From: Clostridiales bacterium UBA6388
Lineage (GTDB): Bacteria; Bacillota; Clostridia; Oscillospirales; Oscillospiraceae
NCBI GenBank assembly: GCA_002437575.1
Contig: DJQK01000003.1
Span: 177-6,191, forward strand
DNA length: 6,015 nucleotides
Direction: 5' to 3'
The position numbers and the translations under genes were made by a program. Shown here piece by piece: positions 1 to 5,341 of the stretch (the stretch's first letter is position 1; every line of letters starts with the position of its first letter). The notes beneath the pieces are model-generated. The model made no database searches. It worked only from the letters and a program-made list of their open reading frames with translations, and had not been told where the DNA came from.

Positions 1-2
1 TG

Positions 3-674
3 CGCGACGTCTTCTTCGAGGCTTTTGAGACCTATGAGGCCGGCTGCGCGCCGGTCATGCAGGAACTGAACAGCGGCATAACCCCCGAGCGGCAGACAGA
101 ACTGTTGGACCGGGCGGCCGAGGCGATGCTGGATGAACTTTCCGCAGGCTGGGAGAAGAAAACCGACATGGATGATGAAAAGATCATTCTGGCAATCTTC
201 TTCGTGCCGATGGTGCGCAAGCTTCAGCTGCCGGTCAGCGAGGAATTTGTGGCGCTGCTGCAGAAAAAGTGGGTCGAGCGGTATCCGAAATCCCCGTTCT
301 ATCTGGGCGACTACGACTCTATTTCCGGCGGCTTCCGCAAAAAGTTCCTCGGCCTGTGCTTCATCACGACCGCCGTCTGCGAAGAAGCGGGCAAGCCCGA
401 CGACTGCGCCGAGCTCACCGCCTTCCGCGCCTTCCGCGACGGGTATCTCAAAAGCTGTCCGGACGGCCCGGCGCTGATCGAGGAATATTACGACATTGCC
501 CCCGGCATCGTCGCCTGCATCAACCTCGCTTCCGACCGGAAGGAGACCTACCGCGCCATCCGCGAAAATTATCTCGCGCCGTGCTATGAAGACCTGCAAG
601 CCGGCCGCCTCGCCGCCTGCAAGGCCCGCTACACCGACATGGTCCGCACGCTCGAGCGCCGCTTCCTCTCCTGA
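3..674 (+). CDS. CFI-box domain protein, 5' end outside the window
   Basis: The frame is open from the first bases of the window to TGA at 672-674 and gives 223 residues without a start, so the gene begins upstream. The ATG at 57 is internal: the codons before it read as ordinary protein and no ribosome binding site precedes it. The C-terminal half carries the CFI-box signature. CFITTAVC lies at residues 119-126 of the visible part, followed by GKPDDCAEL, then FRAFRDGYL, then an ALIEEYYDIAPGIV stretch and a final amphipathic helix with Y..M. This cysteine-containing domain is widespread at the C-termini of Clostridia proteins and has no established biochemical role that I know of. The visible N-terminal 100 residues look mainly helical and I do not recognise them. 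No membrane segment is clear. The gene is convergent with the phosphofructokinase gene. Domain assignment is confident; function is unknown. Confidence 0.85.
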   Translation, partial: RDVFFEAFETYEAGCAPVMQELNSGITPERQTELLDRAAEAMLDELSAGWEKKTDMDDEKIILAIFFVPMVRKLQLPVSEEFVALLQKKWVERYPKSPFYLGDYDSISGGFRKKFLGLCFITTAVCEEAGKPDDCAELTAFRAFRDGYLKSCPDGPALIEEYYDIAPGIVACINLASDRKETYRAIRENYLAPCYEDLQAGRLAACKARYTDMVRTLERRFLS

Positions 675-699
675 GCATTACACTGGATACAACCATCTC

Positions 700-804
700 G
701 TAGGGGCGGACGCCTCTGTCCGCCCGGCAGGAAAATGTTCAAAACGCGAAAGATTGCGGCGAATTCGCAACTTCCCAAGGGCGGACAGGGTCGTCCGCCC
801 CTAC
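700..804. repeat. Paired-palindrome (MITE/REP-like) element
   Basis: The ends are a perfect 13-bp inverted repeat, GTAGGGGCGGACG (700-712) and its complement (792-804). Each end is also a hairpin: GGGCGGAC, a 6-nt loop, GTCCGCCC at 704-725, and the same 8-bp stem with another 6-nt loop at 779-800. Aligned as inverted copies, the 26-nt arms differ at only two positions, both in the loop region. The 53-bp core between them contains the palindrome GCGAATTCGC (759-768) and no convincing gene. I see no target-site duplication. This has the form of non-autonomous or REP/BIME-type elements found between convergent genes. I recall similar TAGGGG-ended repeats in gut Clostridia, but copy number here cannot be tested from one window. 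Confidence 0.75.
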
Positions 805-871
805 AATGCGCGATGCGGCGTGGACAAAGCGCGAGAACCATCGCACCGGCCCAACGATTTCCGCAAACAAT

Positions 872-912
872 AAATGCCCGACAGTTCAAAACGAAGTGTC
901 GGGCATTTTTTT
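872..912. terminator. Bidirectional intrinsic terminator between convergent genes
   Basis: A perfect 12-bp stem, AAATGCCCGACA (872-883) with TGTCGGGCATTT (897-908), can be extended inside by TTC/GAA after one G-G mismatch, leaving a 5-nt loop. On the plus strand it runs into seven T residues (906-912), a classic Rho-independent terminator for the upstream CFI-box gene. Read on the minus strand it lies 22 nt after the phosphofructokinase stop and is followed by a weaker T-rich tract (ATTGTTTG), so it probably serves both genes. Confidence 0.85.
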
Positions 913-930
913 GCGTATTTTGGGGAAAGC

Positions 931-2169
931 TTACTTGGCAAAGACCTTCTTGAGTCTTGCGAAGCGGGGCAGGCCGTCTTCCTTTTCGAGCTTCGTCTCG
1001 CCCTGGATGAGCGGCAGGCAGTAATTTGCAAAGTCAGCAGTAACGTTGTTGCCTTCTGCATTGATCCACTCGCGCGGGAACTTCTTTTCGAAGTTTGCAA
1101 CGTCAGCCAGGTCAAAGAGCTTGGTCTGGCACTTGTAGCCGCCGTCGCGCGTGCAGTCAAAGCCGACCATCTTGTCGGTCGTGCCCTGGAGCATTTCTTC
1201 AACGGCCGTCTTGCCGGACAGGAAGGCCTCGTCGATATCGGTCTGGGACGCGCAGTGTGCGGCGCAGCGCTGAAGCAGCGACAGCTCGATGCCGCGGACC
1301 TTCGCGCCGGTCTTTTCCTTCACGACGCTTGCCAGGTGCGCGGCCAGGCCGCCCAGCTGTGCATGGCCGAAGCCGTCGGTCGCAGCGGTCTTGGCCTCGG
1401 AGACGAAGCTGCCGTCGGCGTAGTGGATGCCCTCGGAGACAGCGACGACGCAGTTGCCGTTTTTCTTGTAGCATTCGGAGACGTCAGCAAGGAACTTGTC
1501 CATGTCGAAGTCGACCTCGGGCAGGTAAATGAAGTCACAGCAGGGCTCTTTCGTGTTGGGAAGAGAAGCCGCCGCCGTCAGCCAGCCCGCGTGACGGCCC
1601 ATGCACTCGATGATGGTGACCTGGCCGATGTTGTAGACGCGCGAGTCACGCGCCACTTCCATGACGGAGGTCGCAATATACTTGGCGGCAGACGCGAAGC
1701 CCGGGCAGTGGTCGGTGCCGAAGAGGTCGTTGTCGATGGTCTTCGGAACGCCCATGACGCGGCAGTCGTAGCCGACCTTCTTCATATACTTGGAGATCTT
1801 GTTGCAGGTGTCCATGGAGTCGTTGCCGCCGTTGTAGCAGAAATAGCGCACGTCATACTTCTTGAAGATCTCGAGAATGCGCTTGTAGTCGGTGTCGTCG
1901 ACGTCGGGGTCGGCGATCTTGTACCGGCACGAGCCGAGCGCGGAGGACGGCGTATAAGGCAGGCGGTCGAGCTCTGCGCGGTCTTCCGCTTCCATGCAAA
2001 GAAGCTGGTCGTCCAGAACGCCCTTGATGCCGTGGTAGGCGCCGTAGACCCTGGTGATGCAGTCGGCGTCAAGCGCGGTGCGGATGACGCCGTAGGCGGA
2101 CGAATTGATGACCGACGAAGGGCCGCCGGACTGACCGATGATCAGAGAACCTTTTAATGCAGTAGACAT
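931..2169 (-). CDS. pfp: Pyrophosphate-dependent 6-phosphofructokinase
   Basis: A 412-residue enzyme of the phosphofructokinase A family, predicted to phosphorylate fructose 6-phosphate to fructose 1,6-bisphosphate reversibly in the cytosol (glycolysis and gluconeogenesis). Visible motifs in order: the phosphoryl-donor loop GQSGGPSSVIN (12-22), GGNDS (114-118), PKTIDND (142-148) with the catalytic aspartate D146, and MGRHAGW (190-196) in the sugar-phosphate site. PPi rather than ATP use is inferred from two known discriminators: aspartate in GGNDS where ATP enzymes have the glycine of GGDGS, and lysine in PKTIDND where ATP enzymes have PGTIDND. The start at 2169 is chosen because AGGAGG (2178-2183) lies 8 nt upstream. 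The frame extends 77 codons further, but that stretch crosses AT-rich promoter DNA and does not resemble this family. It is divergent from the aldolase gene, which encodes the next glycolytic step. Confidence 0.95.
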   Translation of the reverse strand: MSTALKGSLIIGQSGGPSSVINSSAYGVIRTALDADCITRVYGAYHGIKGVLDDQLLCMEAEDRAELDRLPYTPSSALGSCRYKIADPDVDDTDYKRILEIFKKYDVRYFCYNGGNDSMDTCNKISKYMKKVGYDCRVMGVPKTIDNDLFGTDHCPGFASAAKYIATSVMEVARDSRVYNIGQVTIIECMGRHAGWLTAAASLPNTKEPCCDFIYLPEVDFDMDKFLADVSECYKKNGNCVVAVSEGIHYADGSFVSEAKTAATDGFGHAQLGGLAAHLASVVKEKTGAKVRGIELSLLQRCAAHCASQTDIDEAFLSGKTAVEEMLQGTTDKMVGFDCTRDGGYKCQTKLFDLADVANFEKKFPREWINAEGNNVTADFANYCLPLIQGETKLEKEDGLPRFARLKKVFAK

Positions 2170-2177
2170 AAAACAAA

Positions 2178-2183
2178 CCTCCT
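2178..2183 (-). promoter_or_regulatory. Ribosome binding site of pfp
   Basis: Minus-strand AGGAGG, a perfect Shine-Dalgarno core, stands 8 nt before the ATG at 2169. It settles the start against the longer open frame reaching 2400. Confidence 0.9.
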
Positions 2184-2222
2184 GGCGAAAATTTTTGCGA
2201 AACATAAATACTGAACAAAGAA

Positions 2223-2251
2223 AATATAACACAAAACAAAGAAATTGTAAA
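2223..2251 (-). promoter_or_regulatory. Predicted sigma-A promoter of pfp
   Basis: On the minus strand TTTACA (2251-2246) is followed by a 17-nt spacer and TATATT (2228-2223). Each box is one base from consensus. Transcription would start near 2216 and give a leader of about 47 nt ending at the pfp start codon. Confidence 0.75.
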
Positions 2252-2260
2252 TTCACTCTA

Positions 2261-2289
2261 TTGCAAAAATAATGGAAGAATGTTAAAAT
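2261..2289 (+). promoter_or_regulatory. Predicted sigma-A promoter of fba
   Basis: TTGCAA (2261-2266), a 17-nt spacer and TAAAAT (2284-2289) form a good plus-strand promoter. It would start transcription near 2296 and leave an untranslated leader of roughly 195 nt before the aldolase. The DNA from 2310 to 2470 is more GC-rich and I found no better promoter closer to the gene. The -35 box lies 9 bp from the -35 box of the opposing pfp promoter. Confidence 0.6.
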
Positions 2290-2312
2290 CTTTTGTAGAA
2301 ATTGATTGAAGG

Positions 2313-2465
2313 CAGCAGCGCACAATTTGCAAGCGGCTTCGGCGAGAGATTTTTCGTCAGGGCAAGCTTTGAAAACGCAGGAAGGCTTTTCGCCTTTCAA
2401 GTTTTCAAATCGCAGCTCTGGCGGAAAAGATCCGGCGAAACGCGCAGCCCAATTGCGCGGTGCTG
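2313..2465 (+). promoter_or_regulatory. Potentially structured 5' leader of fba
   Basis: The leader can fold into a two-part hairpin: TTTGAAAAC (2368-2376) with GTTTTCAAA (2401-2409), a small internal loop, then GGAAGGC (2380-2386) with GCCTTTC (2392-2398) around a TTTTC loop. A distant pairing can enclose it: CAGCA-GCGC-AATT (2313-2327) with AATT-GCGC-TGCTG (2451-2465), interrupted by two 2-nt bulges. An alternative small hairpin, CGCGCA with TGCGCG (2441-2459), competes with that helix and lies just before the ribosome binding site. No T-tract follows the central hairpin, so it is not a simple terminator. It matches no riboswitch class that I recognise. The pairing is seen by eye; a regulatory role is only inferred. 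Confidence 0.35.
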
Positions 2466-2477
2466 ACTAAACAAAAA

Positions 2478-2482
2478 AGGAG
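2478..2482 (+). promoter_or_regulatory. Ribosome binding site of fba
   Basis: AGGAG preceded by a run of A lies 9 nt before the ATG at 2492 but directly abuts the in-frame ATG at 2483, leaving that codon no spacing. This makes 2492 the likely start. Confidence 0.85.
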
Positions 2483-2491
2483 ATGTCCCAT

Positions 2492-3460
2492 ATGCCACTG
2501 GTAACTTCTACCGAAATGTTCAAGAAGGCATACGACGGCGGCTACGCCATCGGCGCTTTCAACGTCAACAACATGGAGATCGTTCAGGGTATCACCGAGG
2601 CCTGCAAGGAAGAAAAGGCTCCGGTCATTCTTCAGGTCTCCAAGGGCGCGCGCGCTTACGCGAACCACACCTATCTCGTGAAGCTGGTCGAGGCGGCTGT
2701 CATCGAGTGCCCCGACATTCCTATTGTTCTGCATCTGGACCACGGCCCCGATTTTGAGACCTGCAAGGCGTGCATTGACGGCGGCTTCACCTCTGTCATG
2801 ATCGACGCATCCTCCAAGCCCTTCGCTGAGAACATCGAGATCACCCGCAAGGTCGTCGAGTACGCGCATGACCACGGTGTCGTCGTCGAAGCGGAGCTCG
2901 GCACGCTCGCCGGCATCGAAGACGAGGTGAAGGTCGCCGCACACGAGGCTTCCTACACCCGCCCCGAAGAGGTCGAGGAGTTTGTCACCAAGACCGGCTG
3001 CGATTCTCTGGCCATCGCCATCGGCACCAGCCACGGCGCATACAAATTCAAGCCCGAGCAGTGCACCCGCAACGAGCAGGGCATTCTGGTCCCGCCCCCC
3101 CTGCGCTTCGACGTCCTCGAAGAGGTCTCCCGGCGTCTGCCCGGCTTCCCGATCGTTCTGCACGGCTCCTCCTCCGTCCCGCAGGAATATGTCAAGATGA
3201 TCAACGACAACGGCGGCAAGATGCCTGACGCTGTCGGCGTTCCCGAGGATCAGCTCCGTCAGGCGGCCAAGCTGTCTGTCTGCAAGATCAACATCGACTC
3301 CGACCTGCGTCTGGCCATGACCGGCACCATCCGCAAGTTCTTTAACGAGCATCCGGACAAGTTTGACCCGCGCGAGTATCTCAAGCCCGCCCGCGCCAAC
3401 ATCAAAGAGCTCGTCCGCCACAAGCTGCGCGACGTGCTCGGTTGCGCCGGCAAAGCCTGA
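2492..3460 (+). CDS. fba: Class II fructose-1,6-bisphosphate aldolase
   Basis: A 322-residue zinc-dependent aldolase that cleaves fructose 1,6-bisphosphate to dihydroxyacetone phosphate and glyceraldehyde 3-phosphate in the cytosol. The N-terminus, with GAFNVNN at 21-27, is typical. HLDHG at 81-85 supplies the catalytic aspartate D83 and zinc ligand H84. EAELG at 133-137 and GTSHGAYKF at 178-186 (zinc ligand H181) follow. HGSSSVP at 224-230 gives the third zinc histidine, and KINIDSD at 265-271 is the substrate phosphate and sugar-binding segment. The start at 2492 is preferred over 2483 on ribosome-binding-site spacing and because the protein then begins MPLVT, as relatives do. It is monocistronic, with its own promoter and terminator, and divergent from pfp. 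Tagatose-bisphosphate aldolases are close relatives and cannot be fully excluded, but the pfp neighbour favours the glycolytic role. Confidence 0.95.
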   Translation: MPLVTSTEMFKKAYDGGYAIGAFNVNNMEIVQGITEACKEEKAPVILQVSKGARAYANHTYLVKLVEAAVIECPDIPIVLHLDHGPDFETCKACIDGGFTSVMIDASSKPFAENIEITRKVVEYAHDHGVVVEAELGTLAGIEDEVKVAAHEASYTRPEEVEEFVTKTGCDSLAIAIGTSHGAYKFKPEQCTRNEQGILVPPPLRFDVLEEVSRRLPGFPIVLHGSSSVPQEYVKMINDNGGKMPDAVGVPEDQLRQAAKLSVCKINIDSDLRLAMTGTIRKFFNEHPDKFDPREYLKPARANIKELVRHKLRDVLGCAGKA

Positions 3461-3476
3461 TTTCAGGAACCCCCAT

Positions 3477-3512
3477 AAGCGACTCCGGACTACGGTTCGG
3501 AGCCGCTTTTTT
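3477..3512 (+). terminator. Intrinsic terminator of fba
   Basis: AAGCG (3477-3481) pairs with CGCTT (3504-3508). After one A-C mismatch, CTCCG pairs with CGGAG, extended by a G-T pair and two Watson-Crick pairs to a TACG loop (3491-3494) closed by C-G. In RNA this is a cUACGg loop of the unusually stable UNCG class. Six T residues (3507-3512) follow. It begins 17 nt after the aldolase stop. Confidence 0.9.
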
Positions 3513-3544
3513 CGTCAGAACTTCTGATTTCCAATCGTTCGCAG

Positions 3545-3566
3545 GGGACGATGTCCATATCGTCCC
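3545..3566. repeat. Solitary 8-bp palindrome, possible half-copy of the 700-804 repeat
   Basis: GGGACGAT (3545-3552), a 6-nt loop, and ATCGTCCC (3559-3566) form a perfect hairpin with the same 8-bp stem and 6-nt loop as both arms of the element at 700-804. It begins CGCAGGGGAC, compared with CGTAGGGGCG in that element. No complementary right arm occurs nearby. It lies between the aldolase terminator and the promoter of the next unit. Kinship to the first element is inferred from design and the shared AGGGG edge only. Confidence 0.45.
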
Positions 3567-3583
3567 TGGTGGATACTGCCCTC

Positions 3584-3612
3584 TTGATATTTTGCGCTTT
3601 TTGGTCTAAAAT
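3584..3612 (+). promoter_or_regulatory. Predicted sigma-A promoter of the DUF2284/Lar-like unit
   Basis: TTGATA (3584-3589), a 17-nt spacer and TAAAAT (3607-3612) are close to consensus. Transcription would begin near 3619, about 32 nt before the ATG at 3651 but only about 11 nt before the alternative ATG at 3630, which supports the later start. Confidence 0.75.
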
Positions 3613-3650
3613 AGCCGCAGGATCTTCAAATGACGTCGGGAGGCGTTTTT

Positions 3651-4169
3651 ATGGATTACGTCAAAAAAGCGAAGGCGCTCGGCTTTACGGCGGCAACGAT
3701 GGACGTGAAGGATCTTGTCATCGTGCCGGAATACCGCGTGTTCTGCGAGGAAAACCTGTGCGGCAATTATAATGTGCTGCCCGCGTGTCCGCCCATGAGC
3801 GGCACGGTGGAGGAAATGACGGCGCGTGTCCGGCAGTATGAAACGGCGCTCGTTCTCATGATCGAGCACACGCCGAAGAATTTTAACGACAAGCAGGAGC
3901 AGAAGGCCGCCAAGCGCCATCAGAACGAGCTGACCGAACAGCTCATGGAAATCATGCGGCAGGATGGGCAGCAGGATCTTCTGATGATGGGCGCGGGCCC
4001 GTGGAAAACGGCCTCGTGTATGTCCGCTTACTGCGTCAACGCCCAGAAGATGGCCGACCACGTCGGCATGAAGTGCTGGGAAAACGACGGCAGGATCCGT
4101 TATTTTTCACTCATTCTTTTCGGATCGCAGCAAAACACAGATCAATACTGCGCACAGCGCATGAGTTAG
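3651..4169 (+). CDS. DUF2284 family cysteine-rich, putative metal-binding protein
   Basis: A 172-residue protein that I assign to DUF2284 (COG5423-type predicted metal-binding proteins) from the N-terminal pattern C32-x4-C37-G-x-Y-x6-C46-P-P, the family's C..N.CG.Y....CPP signature. A second cysteine group lies in the C-terminal half (C123, C128, C142 and C167), embedded in a GPWKTASC..YC..A..MA..VG segment. The cysteines could bind a metal or an iron-sulfur cluster; that is an inference from the pattern, and no reaction is established. There is no signal peptide or membrane segment, so it should be cytosolic. The ATG at 3651 is chosen because GGGAGG (3638-3643) lies 7 nt upstream; the in-frame ATG at 3630 would add seven residues with a weaker site. 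Its TAG stop overlaps the ribosome binding site of the next gene, indicating translational coupling. Confidence 0.8.
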   Translation: MDYVKKAKALGFTAATMDVKDLVIVPEYRVFCEENLCGNYNVLPACPPMSGTVEEMTARVRQYETALVLMIEHTPKNFNDKQEQKAAKRHQNELTEQLMEIMRQDGQQDLLMMGAGPWKTASCMSAYCVNAQKMADHVGMKCWENDGRIRYFSLILFGSQQNTDQYCAQRMS

Positions 4170-4179
4170 GAGAGCTATT

Positions 4180-4401
4180 ATGGAATTAAAGGATATTGAA
4201 TTGCAGGCCTGTCCGCACTGCGGCGGCGACGGTCTTCTCGAAGACGAAAACGGTTGGTGCTGCTACGTCACGTGCATGGACTGCGGCGCACACACCGCGC
4301 AGGTCGACTATAACACGCCCGAAGAGCGGCTCGACGCGGCAAAACGCGCCGCGCGGATCTGGAACATCGGCAAGGTCGTCTCGAGCCACCCCGGCGAATG
4401 A
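4180..4401 (+). CDS. Small Lar-like zinc-ribbon protein
   Basis: A 73-residue protein with two CxxC knuckles, CPHCGG at 11-16 and CMDCGA at 32-37, which should bind one zinc ion. The C-terminal helix ends in AARIWN at 57-62. The pattern CPxCGG, about 20 residues, CxxCGA, then A..AA..WN is that of the Lar restriction-alleviation family (PF14354). The phage Lar protein modulates type I restriction, but most chromosomal relatives are uncharacterised, so an anti-restriction role is not claimed. AGGAG (4168-4172) lies 7 nt before the ATG at 4180 and overlaps the stop of the DUF2284 gene. The 10-nt gap implies one transcript. No restriction or phage genes are visible nearby. I see no clear terminator after it. 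Confidence 0.75.
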   Translation: MELKDIELQACPHCGGDGLLEDENGWCCYVTCMDCGAHTAQVDYNTPEERLDAAKRAARIWNIGKVVSSHPGE

Positions 4402-4720
4402 GCGAAAAGCCAAAACCGGCGCTCAGAATGGGGCGGTGATTTCGGGTGTATCTGAAAACTGAAAATGTGACCGACGGCGAGGAATTTTTGCGCTGAGCAG
4501 GACGTTTTTTTGCAGAAATACTGACGGATTTCAAGGAAAAATGGCGCGGCGCAGCGTGAAAAGGCCCGCTGTCCGGGTGCGTCGGGAATTGGAAAAATAC
4601 GCCCTGGGAAAACATTGAAGCAGGGAATGGTGTAGCTTTACGGCTATGCCGTTCTTTGTTCTTTTTTTCTTGTGCTGCGGGCATTTTCGATTGCCCATGT
4701 GAAGTCAAATACACCGATGA
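4402..4720. other. Gene-free stretch between the Lar-like gene and the ABC remnants
   Basis: No credible gene was found on either strand. TGAGCG/CGCTCA (4399-4425) can pair right at the end of the Lar-like gene but lacks a T-tract. ACGGC-TAT-GCCGT (4640-4652), followed by a T-rich run to 4669, could be a weak terminator. A plus-strand reading ending KLYF (4720-4731) could be the last intact codons before a frameshift into the ABC ATPase remnant. Upstream of about 4700 that reading shows no convincing ABC signature motif. A long minus-strand frame spans this stretch, but its translation is low-complexity and antisense to genes at both ends. Confidence 0.5.
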
Positions 4721-5341
4721 AGCTATATTTTTCTCCTTGACGAGCCGACGGCCAACCTCGACTATGCAGCCACCCAGCAGTTGAGAGAGATCCTGCTGGC
4801 GCGCAAGCAGCAGGGAAAGACGCTGCTGCTCAGTGAGCACCGGCTCTATTATCTTACAGATATTGCCGATGAATATTGGGTCATGGCAGACGGCGAGATC
4901 AAAGGAAAATACACTGCCGCAGAGGCAAAGGCGCTCTCGACGGAGCAGAGACAAACACTTTCTCTGCGCACGCTCGACCTTGCGGAGATCACAGTGCCGG
5001 AGAAAGAGCCGCCGCCGAAAACCGCGCCGACGGCGCTTGCCGTCTCAGATGTCCGCTATACATACGGCAGGAAGGCTGGAGATACCCTCTCCGGTGTCAG
5101 TTTTTCCGTCCGGGAGCATGAGATCGTCGGTCTTGTGGGGGCCAACGGATGCGGCAAGACCACCCTCGGCAAGCTGATTTCGGGACTTTACCGCCCATCC
5201 GGCGGCAGAATAACGCTTTTTGGAAAGCCGCAAAATCCAAAGCAGCTGCAAAAGCGGGTGCTGTTCCTCCTACAGGAGGCGGAGTTCCAGTTCTTCACCA
5301 ACTCCGTTCTGCACGAGCTGCAATACGGCCATGGACATTGA
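4721..5341 (+). pseudogene. Double-domain ECF-type ABC ATPase remnant, both ends lost
   Basis: The open stretch is 206 residues, from just after an in-frame TGA (4718-4720) to TGA at 5339-5341. It starts at the end of a first ATPase domain: Walker B and D-loop LLDEPTANLD (5-14) and the switch histidine in SEHRLYYL (H40). A linker with SLRTLDL follows. The second domain has Walker A GANGCGKTT (140-148) and a Q-loop at Q185 in LLQEAEFQFF. It stops at about QYG (5329), before any signature, Walker B or switch histidine. The EHRLYYL segment and the double-domain order point to the ATPase subunit of an energy-coupling-factor vitamin or precursor importer. Intact family members are roughly 450-500 residues, so over half is missing. 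Neither domain keeps a full nucleotide-binding set. No start codon with a ribosome binding site is evident. Non-functional with high probability. Confidence 0.85.

Noticed and set aside
629..889. Minus-strand open frame of 86 codons over the paired-palindrome repeat
   Set aside because: It consists largely of the translated inverted-repeat arms and antisense of the CFI-box gene; there is no sign of a real protein.
874..2157. Long plus-strand open frame (427 codons) across the phosphofructokinase gene
   Set aside because: It is the exact antisense of pfp. The translation is Val/Ala/Asp-rich low complexity, and pfp itself has full catalytic motifs and a perfect ribosome binding site.
2170..2400. 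N-terminal extension of the phosphofructokinase (77 codons)
   Set aside because: It crosses the predicted promoter and leader. The perfect Shine-Dalgarno at 2178-2183 and family-like N-terminus place the start at 2169.
2405..3421. Long minus-strand open frame (338 codons) across the aldolase gene
   Set aside because: Antisense of fba in GC-rich DNA. No recognisable motifs, and the sense strand encodes a complete aldolase.
4180..4401. Anti-restriction function for the Lar-like protein
   Set aside because: Only the zinc-knuckle pattern supports it. No restriction, phage or plasmid gene lies nearby, so the function was not asserted.
4268..4954. Minus-strand open frame of 228 codons spanning the gene-free stretch
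   Set aside because: Its ends are antisense to the Lar-like gene and the ECF ATPase remnant. The translation is Arg/Ser/Pro-rich without domains, and I saw no ribosome binding site.
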